From the NCBI GenBank assembly GCA_903862155.1, contig CAIOXF010000224.1:1-5748 (forward strand): a stretch of DNA of 5,748 bases, written 5' to 3'. The translations under genes were made by a program, and so were the position numbers. Below, in pieces: positions 1-5,748 of the stretch. The stretch comes from an uncultured cyanobacterium. GTDB taxonomy: Bacteria > Cyanobacteriota > Cyanobacteriia > PCC-6307 > Cyanobiaceae. The notes below the pieces were generated by a model. The model did no database searches, was not told the origin of the DNA, and was given only the letters and a program-made list of their open reading frames with translations. Within the stretch, counting starts at the first letter, position 1, and the number at the start of each line of letters is the position of its first letter.

Positions 1-2
1 CC

Positions 3-1031
3 ATGGCCACCCTCTGGGCAGCGCAGCACGACCCGGTGCTGGCCATCGACACCAACGCCCAGCAGCTCTGGCTGGAGGGCCGCGATGCGGCGGCCATGGA
101 GGCGATGGCGGCCGTGATTCGCGCCGTTCCCGATGGGGCCAGTGCTGAAAGCGAAGCAACCTCCGGCAGCCGAACAGACCAACGGTTGCCGGTGGAGCAG
201 TGGCACTGGCACACCGATCCAACCCGCTTTGCCACGCAGGTGCAGCAGATCCGCGAGCTGATCGCCTGCGGTGATCTGTTTCAGGCCAATCTCACCGCCT
301 GTGTGGAGCAGCAGCTGGCAGCGCCGCCGGATGCACTGGCGCTCTACGGACGCCTGCGGCAGCAGTGTCCGGCCCCCTTTGCCGGGCTGGCCATTGCGGG
401 AGGCAGCGCTGCGGGCGAGGCCGTGCTCTCGGCCTCGCCGGAGCGGTTTCTGCGGCTGGACGCCGAGGGCTGGGTGGAAACGCGACCGATCAAGGGCACC
501 CGGCCCCGCCACCGTGATCCAGAAGCGGATGCGGAGGCGGCCGCGGAGCTGATCACCAGCCCCAAAGACCGCGCCGAGAACGTGATGGTCGTGGATCTGC
601 TGCGCAACGACCTGGGGCGGGTGTGCGAGCCGGGCAGCGTGAGCGTGCCCCAGCTGGTGGGCCTGGAGAGCTACGCCCAGGTGCATCACCTCACCTCCGT
701 GGTGCGCGGCAAGTTGCGCGCGGATGTGGAGCTGGCCAACCTGCTGCGGGCCAGCTGGCCTGGAGGCTCCATCAGCGGCGCCCCGAAGGTGAGGGCCTGT
801 CAGCGGCTGGCGGAACTGGAGCCGGTACCCCGCGGCCCCTACTGCGGTTCCCTGTTCCGCGTGGCGCCAGACGGCAGCTTCGACAGCTCGATCCTGATCC
901 GCTCGGCCTTCATCAAGGGCCGCACGATCCGCGCCCACGCCGGCTGCGGGATCGTGGCCGACTCCGATCCCCAGGGAGAAGCAGAGGAACTGGGCTGGAA
1001 ATTACAGCCACTGCTGGAGGCGCTCGCATGA
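3..1031 (+). CDS. pabB: Aminodeoxychorismate synthase component I (PabB), 5'-truncated by window edge
   Basis: This enzyme adds ammonia to chorismate to give 4-amino-4-deoxychorismate, the first committed step to 4-aminobenzoate and folate, in the cytoplasm with a glutaminase partner (PabA/TrpG type, not in this window). The visible 342 residues carry the chorismate-binding domain: GDLFQANLT (about 90-98), SPERF (145-149), RPIKGTRPR (161-169), DRAENVMVVDLLRNDLG (189-205), GGSISGAPK (254-262) and a C-terminal GCGIVADSDPQGEAEELGWK (314-333). In the PabB family the lysine of PIKGT (K164 here) is the active-site nucleophile, whereas anthranilate synthase has PIAGT. That decides PabB over TrpE. 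Full-length relatives are around 450 residues, so roughly 100 N-terminal residues lie upstream. The ATG at position 3 is therefore probably internal. The stop overlaps the pabC start as ATGA, which implies translational coupling. Confidence 0.93.
   Translation: MATLWAAQHDPVLAIDTNAQQLWLEGRDAAAMEAMAAVIRAVPDGASAESEATSGSRTDQRLPVEQWHWHTDPTRFATQVQQIRELIACGDLFQANLTACVEQQLAAPPDALALYGRLRQQCPAPFAGLAIAGGSAAGEAVLSASPERFLRLDAEGWVETRPIKGTRPRHRDPEADAEAAAELITSPKDRAENVMVVDLLRNDLGRVCEPGSVSVPQLVGLESYAQVHHLTSVVRGKLRADVELANLLRASWPGGSISGAPKVRACQRLAELEPVPRGPYCGSLFRVAPDGSFDSSILIRSAFIKGRTIRAHAGCGIVADSDPQGEAEELGWKLQPLLEALA
1016..1020 (+). promoter_or_regulatory. Shine-Dalgarno sequence of pabC
   Basis: GGAGG lies inside the last codons of pabB, seven bases before the ATG at 1028. 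It is the clearest ribosome-binding site on the + strand here. It fixes the pabC start at the ATGA overlap rather than at any of the upstream in-frame start codons that would run deep into pabB. Confidence 0.8.
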
Positions 1032-1867
1032 CGACCCACTCCAGCGCCATCGCCTGGATCAACGGCCAGTGGGGCCAACCCGATCAACTCGGCGTTCCCC
1101 TGAACGACCGGGGGTTGCTGCTGGCCGATGGCCTGTTTGAAACGGTGCTGGTGGAGCAGGGAGCGCCCCAGCTGCTAGCGGCCCACATCGAGCGCTGGCA
1201 CCGGAGCGCGGCGTTGCTGCAGATGCCCGCGCCTCCCTCCACGGAGCCCCTGCATGCCCTGGCCCGGGAGGCCGTGCAGCGCAGCGGAATCGGCACTGGT
1301 GCCCTGCGACTGAACTGGAGCCGGGGCGGAGGCGGGCGCGGCATTGATCTGCCCGGCGACGGCGAAACACCGCAGTTCTGGCTGCAGCTCTCGGCAACCC
1401 AGCCGAGCTTCAGCCCGCTCATCGCCATCGTGAGCCCCACCGAACGCCGCTGCGCCAGCAGCCTGCTCAGCCGCTGCAAAACCTTCGCCTACGGCCCCTC
1501 AATCCAGGCCCGGCGCCAGGCCCAGCAAGCCGGTGCCCACGATGCCCTGCTGGAGAGCACAGCGGGCGGACTGTGCTGCGGCGCCACCGCCAACCTGCTG
1601 CTGGAGATCGGGGGCCGGTGGTACACGCCACCACTCAGCAGCGGCTGCCTGCCCGGGGTGATGCGCCAGCGGGCCCTGGAACTCACCCTGGCGAGGGAAG
1701 CATCTGAAGCCATCGGACTAGACGCCGTGGCCGAGGGTGTGGTGAGCGCGGCCTGGCTGCTCAACAGCCTCGGGTGCCGGCCCCTGCACAGCCTCAACGG
1801 CCACCCATTGGCCCGCTGCGATGCGGCAGAAAGCGAGCGATTCTGGCGGCGGCTGATCGCGTCCTGA
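1028..1867 (+). CDS. pabC: Aminodeoxychorismate lyase (PabC), class IV PLP aminotransferase fold
   Basis: This 279-residue protein is predicted to remove pyruvate from aminodeoxychorismate to release 4-aminobenzoate, the step after PabB. Fold-type IV features are in order: an N-terminal INGQW...PLNDRGLLLADGLFETV block (11-40), HIERW (53-57), GALRLNWSRG (91-100), the probable PLP-binding lysine K151 in SRCKTFAYGP (148-157), a DALLES strand (172-177), ATANLLLE (186-193) and CLPGVMRQRALE (207-218). Length matches the family (about 270-290). The glutamate expected about five residues before the conserved Asn (N189), where E. coli PabC has TECCAAN, appears to be C184 in LCCGATAN; that Glu normally contacts the PLP ring nitrogen. 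Pairing with pabB favours the lyase over a branched-chain or D-amino-acid aminotransferase. The gene starts inside the pabB stop and ends one base into the permease start. Confidence 0.87.
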   Translation: MTTHSSAIAWINGQWGQPDQLGVPLNDRGLLLADGLFETVLVEQGAPQLLAAHIERWHRSAALLQMPAPPSTEPLHALAREAVQRSGIGTGALRLNWSRGGGGRGIDLPGDGETPQFWLQLSATQPSFSPLIAIVSPTERRCASSLLSRCKTFAYGPSIQARRQAQQAGAHDALLESTAGGLCCGATANLLLEIGGRWYTPPLSSGCLPGVMRQRALELTLAREASEAIGLDAVAEGVVSAAWLLNSLGCRPLHSLNGHPLARCDAAESERFWRRLIAS

Positions 1868-3462
1868 TGACCCCGAACTCACCCGCCAGCGGCGGCCTGG
1901 CGCGCCAGCTGGGGCTGCGGGGCCTCACCCTGGCGGTGGTGACGGCCACGATTGGATCGGGTTGGCTGTTCGCCCCCTTCTACGCCGCGCGTATGGCTGG
2001 CCCTGCCTCCCTGCTGGCCTGGGTGCTGGGCGGGGGCATGGCGTTTGTGCTGGCGCTGGTGTTCGCCGAGCTGGGCTCGCTGGTGAGCAGCTCTGGGGCC
2101 CTGGCCCAGATTCCCCTGCTCAGCCATGGCCGCACCAGTGGTTTCCTCGGCGGCTGGTGCGCGTGGGTGGCCTATCTGGCCCTGCCCACCATCGAAGTGC
2201 TGGCCGTGCTGCAGTACCTGGCCAGCAGCTACCCCTGGCTCACCCTCGACGGCGGCAAGGGGCAGGTGCTCAGCCCAGCGGGCCTGGGCCTGGGATCGGT
2301 GCTGCTGGTGCTGCTGGCCTGGGTGAACCTGGCGGGGGTGGCGTGGCTGGGCCGTTGGATCGAAGGACTCACCAGCTGGAAGCTGGTGGTGCCACTGGTG
2401 GCCTCCATCGCCCTGATGCTCACCGCCGGGCACTGGGGCAACCTCAGCCTTGATGCGCTGCAGAGCGGCAGCGCCGAAACCGGGCTGTTGGGGGGCATGG
2501 TGGCCGCCATCAGCGGCGGCGGCATCCTGTTCAGCCTGCTGGGCTTCCGCACCGCCATGGACCTGGCCGGGGAAACCCGCAATCCCCAGCGCAACGTGCC
2601 AATGGCCATGGCTTTGGGGCTGGGCATCTCTCTGGCGATCTATCTGGTACTGCAGCTGGCCTTTCTGGTGTCGGCGCCACCGGAGCTGCTCAACCGGGGT
2701 TGGGGCCAACTACAGCTCAGCGCCCATGGCGGCCCCCTGGTGGCGATCGCCCTGGGCCTGGGCCTCACCTGGGTGGGGAAGCTGCTGCTAATCGATGCGG
2801 TGATTTCGCCCAGCGCCACCGCCATGACCTACATGGGCGCCGCGGCGCGCGTGGGCTGGATGATGGGACGTTGCGGCGTGCTGCCGAAACGTCTGGGCCA
2901 GCTGAACCGGCAGGCGGTGCCGGCTCCGGCGCTGCTGCTGAGCCTGGCCTTCGGGATGGTGATGCTGCTGAGCGGCCCGAGCTGGCAGCAGGTGGTGAGC
3001 TTTCTCACCGCCACCCTGGTGATCTCCCTGGCGATGGGCCCGGTGAGCCTGCTCGCCCTACGGCAACAACTGCCCGATGCGCCGCGGGGCTACCGGCTGC
3101 CATGGGCCGGGGCCTGGTGTGCGAGCGCATTCGTGCTCTCCACCTGGGCGATCAGCTGGTGCGGAGCCACCTCGCTGAAGGGTGCCGTGGCGATGGCTCT
3201 GGCGCCGGCCGCCGTGTTCGTACTGCTGCACCATCGCTCTGCGCGCGTCGGAGCAGCACCGCTTGATCTGCGGGCTGGGCTGTGGTGGGGGCCCTACCTG
3301 ATCGGCATCCTGGCGATCAGCCTCAGCGTGAAGCCACTGGTGCCGCAGCTTGCTCTGTTAGGGGCCTGGGCCCTGGTGATCCTGCCGCTGGCGGTGCGCT
3401 CGCGCCTGCCGCAGCCCTCACCCTGGGCCCAGGTGAGCCTCCCGGCTCAGTTGCAGCCCTGA
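1867..3462 (+). CDS. APC-superfamily amino-acid permease
   Basis: A 531-residue integral membrane protein, probably a proton- or cation-coupled amino-acid transporter of the inner membrane. TM1 carries the unwound-helix motif IGSGWLFAPF (29-38), typical of APC transporters. Hydrophobic segments fall near 19-41, 46-68, 95-120, 140-160, 170-186, 207-229, 248-270, 290-315, 352-370, 375-397, 412-430, 437-454, 474-488 and 491-510, giving 12 to 14 helices. GFRTAMDLAGETRNPQRNVP (226-245) is the conserved loop after TM6 (family pattern GFE...E..NP.R.IP). The GSGWLF-APFYAA region and length recall the B. subtilis YveA/AspP aspartate-glutamate permease group, but the substrate cannot be fixed from sequence. 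The chosen ATG overlaps the pabC stop as TGATGA; I see no clear Shine-Dalgarno, so reinitiation after pabC is likely. An upstream ATG at 1774 would add 31 polar residues inside pabC and is unlikely. Confidence 0.85.
   Translation: MTPNSPASGGLARQLGLRGLTLAVVTATIGSGWLFAPFYAARMAGPASLLAWVLGGGMAFVLALVFAELGSLVSSSGALAQIPLLSHGRTSGFLGGWCAWVAYLALPTIEVLAVLQYLASSYPWLTLDGGKGQVLSPAGLGLGSVLLVLLAWVNLAGVAWLGRWIEGLTSWKLVVPLVASIALMLTAGHWGNLSLDALQSGSAETGLLGGMVAAISGGGILFSLLGFRTAMDLAGETRNPQRNVPMAMALGLGISLAIYLVLQLAFLVSAPPELLNRGWGQLQLSAHGGPLVAIALGLGLTWVGKLLLIDAVISPSATAMTYMGAAARVGWMMGRCGVLPKRLGQLNRQAVPAPALLLSLAFGMVMLLSGPSWQQVVSFLTATLVISLAMGPVSLLALRQQLPDAPRGYRLPWAGAWCASAFVLSTWAISWCGATSLKGAVAMALAPAAVFVLLHHRSARVGAAPLDLRAGLWWGPYLIGILAISLSVKPLVPQLALLGAWALVILPLAVRSRLPQPSPWAQVSLPAQLQP
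2743..2750. repeat. HIP1 octamer palindrome (GCGATCGC)
   Basis: A single exact copy of the highly iterated palindrome that is enriched in many cyanobacterial genomes. It sits within the permease gene. One copy in a GC-rich window of this size can occur by chance, so it only weakly supports a cyanobacterial origin. Confidence 0.5.
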
Positions 3463-3935
3463 ACGGAGATCCGGTAGGTGAAGCCGGTGGCTGCCTCGTC
3501 GGCACTGGCGCCGATCTTGAAATTCACCTGGTTCACGGTCTTGCCGGGGGTGGTGGGGATCACCCACTGGCGGCCGGTGCCCACCTGGGGGGCATACGAC
3601 TCGTTCACCACCTGGAGGTTGGAGCCGTCGGTGAACTTGAGGTAGGCCTGGATCGGATAGGTGGCGCTCACCGAGGAGTTCGCGGTGAAGAACAGCTTGT
3701 AGCTGCTGTAGGGCTGGGTCACGAAGAAGTCGGTGTTCCAGTTCGGGCGGCCAAACGGGTTACCCGGACCGATGGTTTTGGTAATGATCGGCGTGACGCC
3801 ATTGCCGCCCACCGGCTGCAGGAACTGGCAGCTCTGGGCCGCAGCGGGCAGCACGGAAGCGCCCATCGCCATGGCCGCAGCGCCAGCAGCAGCGGCGAAG
3901 CCCCGCAGGGGCGAACCCAGGAACGAAGCAGACAT
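3447..3935 (-). CDS. Uncharacterised small exported protein with Sec signal peptide and two cysteines
   Basis: I do not recognise this family. From the chosen ATG the protein has 162 residues. A short n-region with R11 is followed by an Ala-rich hydrophobic stretch (about 13-29) and PAAA (30-33), so signal peptidase I probably cuts before Q34. The mature part (about 129 residues) is rich in Asn, Thr, Ser, Tyr and Phe, with alternating strand-like segments (for example KLFFTA, AYLKFT, VNFKIG, TYRISV), suggesting a small beta-sandwich. Its only cysteines, C36 and C161, sit at its two ends and could form a disulfide. There is no lipobox, since AQSC lacks the required Leu/Val/Ile. The start is uncertain: an ATG at 3950 (167 aa) has GGGAG 11 bases upstream and a GTG at 3968 gives 173 aa, but the 3935 start gives the most usual signal peptide. 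It lies 89 bases downstream of urtE on the same strand and overlaps the permease end by 16 bases. Confidence 0.78.
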   Translation of the reverse strand: MSASFLGSPLRGFAAAAGAAAMAMGASVLPAAAQSCQFLQPVGGNGVTPIITKTIGPGNPFGRPNWNTDFFVTQPYSSYKLFFTANSSVSATYPIQAYLKFTDGSNLQVVNESYAPQVGTGRQWVIPTTPGKTVNQVNFKIGASADEAATGFTYRISVQGCN

Positions 3936-4024
3936 CAGATGAAGACCCATGGAATCAGCCGCTCCCACGCATAGCTCAGCGGTTTGCCGTAGCGCTGCGG
4001 CAGTAAACGGTTATGACAACGGGC
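3936..4024 (-). other. urtE to exported-protein intergenic gap with an imperfect palindrome
   Basis: This 89-base spacer holds a near-palindrome at 3986-4001 (GCCGTAGCGCTGCGGC), giving GCCG/CGGC arms with an outer T-A pair around a short centre. On the - strand no run of T follows it, so it is a poor match to an intrinsic terminator for the urt transcript. I see no convincing -35/-10 pair for the exported-protein gene. The segment could contain a weak terminator, a promoter or both, or the downstream gene could be read from the urt transcript; the sequence alone does not decide. Confidence 0.4.
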
Positions 4025-4777
4025 CTAGACGCTCAGGAAGCGGTCGATCACGTCTTTGCTGAGTTCGTCGGTGGAACCACTGGCCACCACCCCACCTTTT
4101 TGCATGGCGTAGTACCAGTCGGCCTGGCGCACGAAATGCAGGTGCTGCTCCACCAGCAGCACGGAGATCCCGGTGGTTTCAATGATGCGCCGCACGGCCC
4201 GCTCGATATCGAGCACCACCGAGGGCTGGATGCCTTCGGTGGGTTCATCGAGCAGCAGCAATCGGGGCTTGCCGAGCAGGGCCCGAGCAATGGCCAGCTG
4301 CTGCTGCTGACCGCCGGAGAGGTCGCCACCGCGGCGGTTCAGGAACTTCTCGAGGATCGGGAACAGCTCGAACACCACCGGATCGATGTGGCGGTTCTTG
4401 GCCAAACCGCCGGGCAGGGCCTCCAGACCGAGCAGCAGGTTTTCGCGCACCGTGAGCTGGGGGATGATCTCGCGCCCCTGGGGCACATAGCCAATGCCGC
4501 CGCGGGCCCGCTGATGCGGCGCCATCGCCGACACGTCGCGGCCACCCAGTTCCACCGCGCCACTGCGCTGGCGCAACAGACCCACCACGGTTTTGAGCAG
4601 GGTGGTTTTGCCCACGCCATTGCGGCCGATCAGGCAGACCATCTGACCGGGCCGCACCGTGAGATCCACGCTGCGCAGGATGTGGCTTTCGCCGTAGTAC
4701 ACGTTCAGGCCACGCACCTGCAGCACGGCCTGATCGGCCGGGGCCTCGGGGGTGGGCCGCTCGAGGGTGGTGGTCAT
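4025..4777 (-). CDS. urtE: Urea ABC transporter ATP-binding subunit UrtE
   Basis: One of the two cytoplasmic ATPases that power the high-affinity urea importer UrtABCDE. The 250 residues hold a complete ABC domain: Walker A GRNGVGKT (51-58), Q-loop Q100, signature LSGGQQQQ (153-160), Walker B LLLLDEPTEG (173-182) and H-loop H212. LNVYYGESHILR (24-35), the REIIPQLTVRENLLLG block (102-117) and the EGIQPS D-loop are what I would expect of UrtE. The related LivF branched-chain amino-acid ATPases are the main alternative, and the UrtD and UrtC neighbours argue against them. The ATG at 4777 is preferred to the TTG at 4792, the only other start before an in-frame TGA; neither has a good Shine-Dalgarno. 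Core homology begins near residue 18, so the first 17 residues, rich in Thr and Pro, are an extension beyond the usual UrtE start. Confidence 0.93.
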   Translation of the reverse strand: MTTTLERPTPEAPADQAVLQVRGLNVYYGESHILRSVDLTVRPGQMVCLIGRNGVGKTTLLKTVVGLLRQRSGAVELGGRDVSAMAPHQRARGGIGYVPQGREIIPQLTVRENLLLGLEALPGGLAKNRHIDPVVFELFPILEKFLNRRGGDLSGGQQQQLAIARALLGKPRLLLLDEPTEGIQPSVVLDIERAVRRIIETTGISVLLVEQHLHFVRQADWYYAMQKGGVVASGSTDELSKDVIDRFLSV

Positions 4778-4853
4778 GGCTTGGGTAGGCAAATGGCAGG
4801 GAAGCCGGTGGACTCACACCGGCGCAGCAGCAGAAGGGAGAGAGAAAGCGACA
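4778..4853 (-). other. urtD-urtE spacer with pyrimidine run and hairpin
   Basis: Seventy-six bases separate urtD from urtE, in contrast to the 4-base overlap between urtC and urtD. In transcript order the spacer holds a 17-base uninterrupted pyrimidine run (4848 down to 4832) and then a perfect 7-bp inverted repeat GCCGGTG/CACCGGC (4804-4810 with 4817-4823) around a 6-base loop. No T-tract follows, so this is not a standard terminator. It may modulate urtE translation or transcript processing, which is inference only. No gene is visible in it. Confidence 0.5.
4804..4823 (-). repeat. 7-bp perfect stem-loop between urtD and urtE
   Basis: Arms GCCGGTG and CACCGGC pair fully around a six-base loop (TGAGTC read on the - strand). 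Six of the seven pairs are G-C. The element starts about 27 bases before the urtE ATG and no T-rich tail follows it. Confidence 0.6.
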
Positions 4854-5624
4854 TCAGCGGAATTCCCCCTCGTTCTCGTTGCCGAGGTACACCTCGATCA
4901 CCCGGGGATCGCTCTGCACCTCATCCATCGAGCCTTCACAGAGCACGTGGCCTTCGTGCAGCACCGTGACCGGTGACTGCAGATCGCGGATGAACTCCAT
5001 GTCGTGCTCAATCACCAGCACGGTGTGCTCACCGGAGAGCTGCTTGAGCAGATCGGCGGTGCGCTCCGTTTCCTCATCGGTGAGGCCGGCCACCGGCTCA
5101 TCCACCAGCAGCAGTTGGGGATCCTGGGCCACGAGCATGGCGATCTCGAGCCACTGCTTCTGACCGTGCGACAGGCTGCCGGCCTGACGCTGGGCGTGGG
5201 GCTCCAGACCCACCACGCCGAGCAGATGCTGCACCTTGTCGCGGGCGGTGGAATCCAAACGCCCGAACAGCAGATCAAACGGCCCGCGGCGGCGGCTCAC
5301 CGCCAGCTCCAGATTCCGGCGCGGGGTGAGGTTCTGATAGACCCGCGGGGTCTGGAACTTGCGCCCGATGCCCAGCCGGGCAATCCGGTGCTCACTGGTG
5401 CCCACCAGGGAACGGCCCCGGAACAGCACATCCCCCTTGGTGGGACGCACCTTGCCGGTGATCACATCGAGAAAGGTGGTCTTGCCGGCACCGTTAGGGC
5501 CGATCACGGCCCGCAGATCACCCGGGGCGAGCTTGAGGTTGAGGTCGTTGAGGGCCCAAAAGCCATCGAAGCTCACGCTCACGCCCCGCAGCTCCAGCAG
5601 GGGAGTGGTTACAGCCGTGGTCAT
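4854..5624 (-). CDS. urtD: Urea ABC transporter ATP-binding subunit UrtD
   Basis: The second ATPase of the UrtABCDE urea importer; it would pair with UrtE under the membrane subunits UrtB and UrtC. The 256 residues contain Walker A GPNGAGKT (42-49), Q-loop Q91, signature LSHGQKQWLE (151-160), Walker B LLLVDEPVAG (171-180) and H-loop H207. The SFDGFWALNDLNL start (18-30), FLDVITGKVRPTKG (51-64) and GIGRKFQTPRVYQNLT (85-100) are UrtD-like, and LSHGQ rather than LSGGQ is normal for this branch. The alternative is LivG, which is closely related; the adjoining UrtE-type gene favours UrtD. The ATG at 5624 is supported by GAGGT five bases upstream and by the ATGA overlap with the preceding gene. A longer reading from 5711 would run through urtC in another frame and is rejected. 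Confidence 0.94.
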   Translation of the reverse strand: MTTAVTTPLLELRGVSVSFDGFWALNDLNLKLAPGDLRAVIGPNGAGKTTFLDVITGKVRPTKGDVLFRGRSLVGTSEHRIARLGIGRKFQTPRVYQNLTPRRNLELAVSRRRGPFDLLFGRLDSTARDKVQHLLGVVGLEPHAQRQAGSLSHGQKQWLEIAMLVAQDPQLLLVDEPVAGLTDEETERTADLLKQLSGEHTVLVIEHDMEFIRDLQSPVTVLHEGHVLCEGSMDEVQSDPRVIEVYLGNENEGEFR

Positions 5625-5748
5625 TGCGCACCTCGCTCGAGTTGGTCCTTCTCGGCCTTCACCTGGGGATCCAGATCGATGCCGGGATAGGTGGGGGCAA
5701 CCGGTGGCCAACCCACCATCGCCCGGATGCGACCAGGGCCGCCCTGGC
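5621..5748 (-). CDS. urtC: Urea ABC transporter permease UrtC, C-terminal end only
   Basis: Only the last 41 codons are in the window, so no start codon is visible. Reading on the - strand in the frame that ends at the TGA overlapping the urtD ATG gives a tail beginning QGGPGRIRAMVGWPPV and ending EKDQLERGAQ. It is polar and charged, as expected for a cytoplasmic C-terminus after the last membrane helix. The call rests mainly on position: in cyanobacterial urt clusters urtC immediately precedes urtD, and the ATGA overlap fits a coupled operon. The sequence itself is too short for a firm family assignment. Confidence 0.72.
   Translation of the reverse strand, partial: QGGPGRIRAMVGWPPVAPTYPGIDLDPQVKAEKDQLERGAQ
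5630..5634 (-). promoter_or_regulatory. Shine-Dalgarno sequence of urtD
   Basis: GAGGT on the - strand ends five bases before the urtD ATG at 5624, inside the last codons of urtC. It supports that start over the upstream in-frame candidate at 5711. Confidence 0.65.

Noticed and set aside
623..1027. Extension of pabC upstream to an in-frame start at 623
   Set aside because: The added 135 residues are Arg/Gly-rich out-of-frame pabB sequence. The ATG at 1028 has a good GGAGG and begins the conserved fold.
1879..2709. A 276-codon - strand reading opposite the permease
   Set aside because: Extremely rich in Gln, His, Gly and Ala, the expected complement of Leu/Ala/Val-rich membrane codons; not a real protein.
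3828..3836. The cysteine just after the signal peptide as a lipoprotein attachment site
   Set aside because: The residues before it (AQS) do not meet the lipobox rule, which needs Leu, Val or Ile at -3.
3282..3974. A long open + strand reading of 230 codons across the exported-protein region
   Set aside because: It is a high-GC shadow: its product is low in hydrophobic structure and has no recognisable motif. The opposite strand encodes a signal peptide and a balanced mature protein.
3936..4024. An NtcA-type GTA-N8-TAC nitrogen-control site upstream of the exported-protein gene
   Set aside because: No match with correct spacing was found on either strand. The operon promoter before urtA lies outside the window.
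4013..4969. A 318-codon open + strand reading opposite urtE and the urtD end
   Set aside because: It is antisense to two certain ABC ATPase genes and its His/Gln-rich translation is typical of the reverse of GC-rich coding sequence.
4854..5624. LSHGQ in UrtD as an unusual ABC signature
   Set aside because: This form is usual in the UrtD branch, so it is not a novelty.
5004..5690. A 228-codon open + strand reading opposite urtD
   Set aside because: It is antisense to urtD, with the same His/Gln/Gly-rich shadow composition and no motif.

Overview
The window is GC-rich, gene-dense and bacterial. The most likely source is a picocyanobacterium of the Synechococcus/Cyanobium type. This is inferred from the cyanobacterial-looking urea transporter genes (urtC-urtD-urtE), the compact coding, one HIP1 octamer (GCGATCGC), and mostly weak or absent Shine-Dalgarno sequences. 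No rRNA or other taxonomic marker is present, so the assignment is an inference.

Left half, + strand (1-3462). A tightly packed row of three genes holds the C-terminal three quarters of pabB (aminodeoxychorismate synthase component I, cut by the window start), pabC (aminodeoxychorismate lyase) and an APC-superfamily amino-acid permease. pabB and pabC overlap by ATGA. pabC and the permease overlap by one base (TGATGA). PabB and PabC catalyse consecutive steps from chorismate to 4-aminobenzoate for folate synthesis. The permease has no obvious role in that pathway and may simply share the transcript.

Right half, - strand (5748 down to 3447). The reading order is the last 41 codons of urtC (permease subunit of the urea ABC transporter), urtD and urtE (its two ATPases), then a small uncharacterised exported protein. 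urtC and urtD overlap by ATGA. urtD and urtE are separated by 76 bases that hold a pyrimidine run and a 7-bp hairpin. The UrtD/UrtE pair would energise import of urea as a nitrogen source. The permease and the exported-protein gene converge, and their 3' ends overlap by 16 bases.

No intergenic stretch exceeds about 90 bases. I found no RNA genes, insertion sequences, CRISPR arrays or phage genes. The window looks like ordinary core-genome sequence. The least explained items are the exported protein at the end of the urt row, the substituted PLP-site glutamate in PabC, and the structured gap before urtE. I see no convincing evidence of a new multi-gene system.
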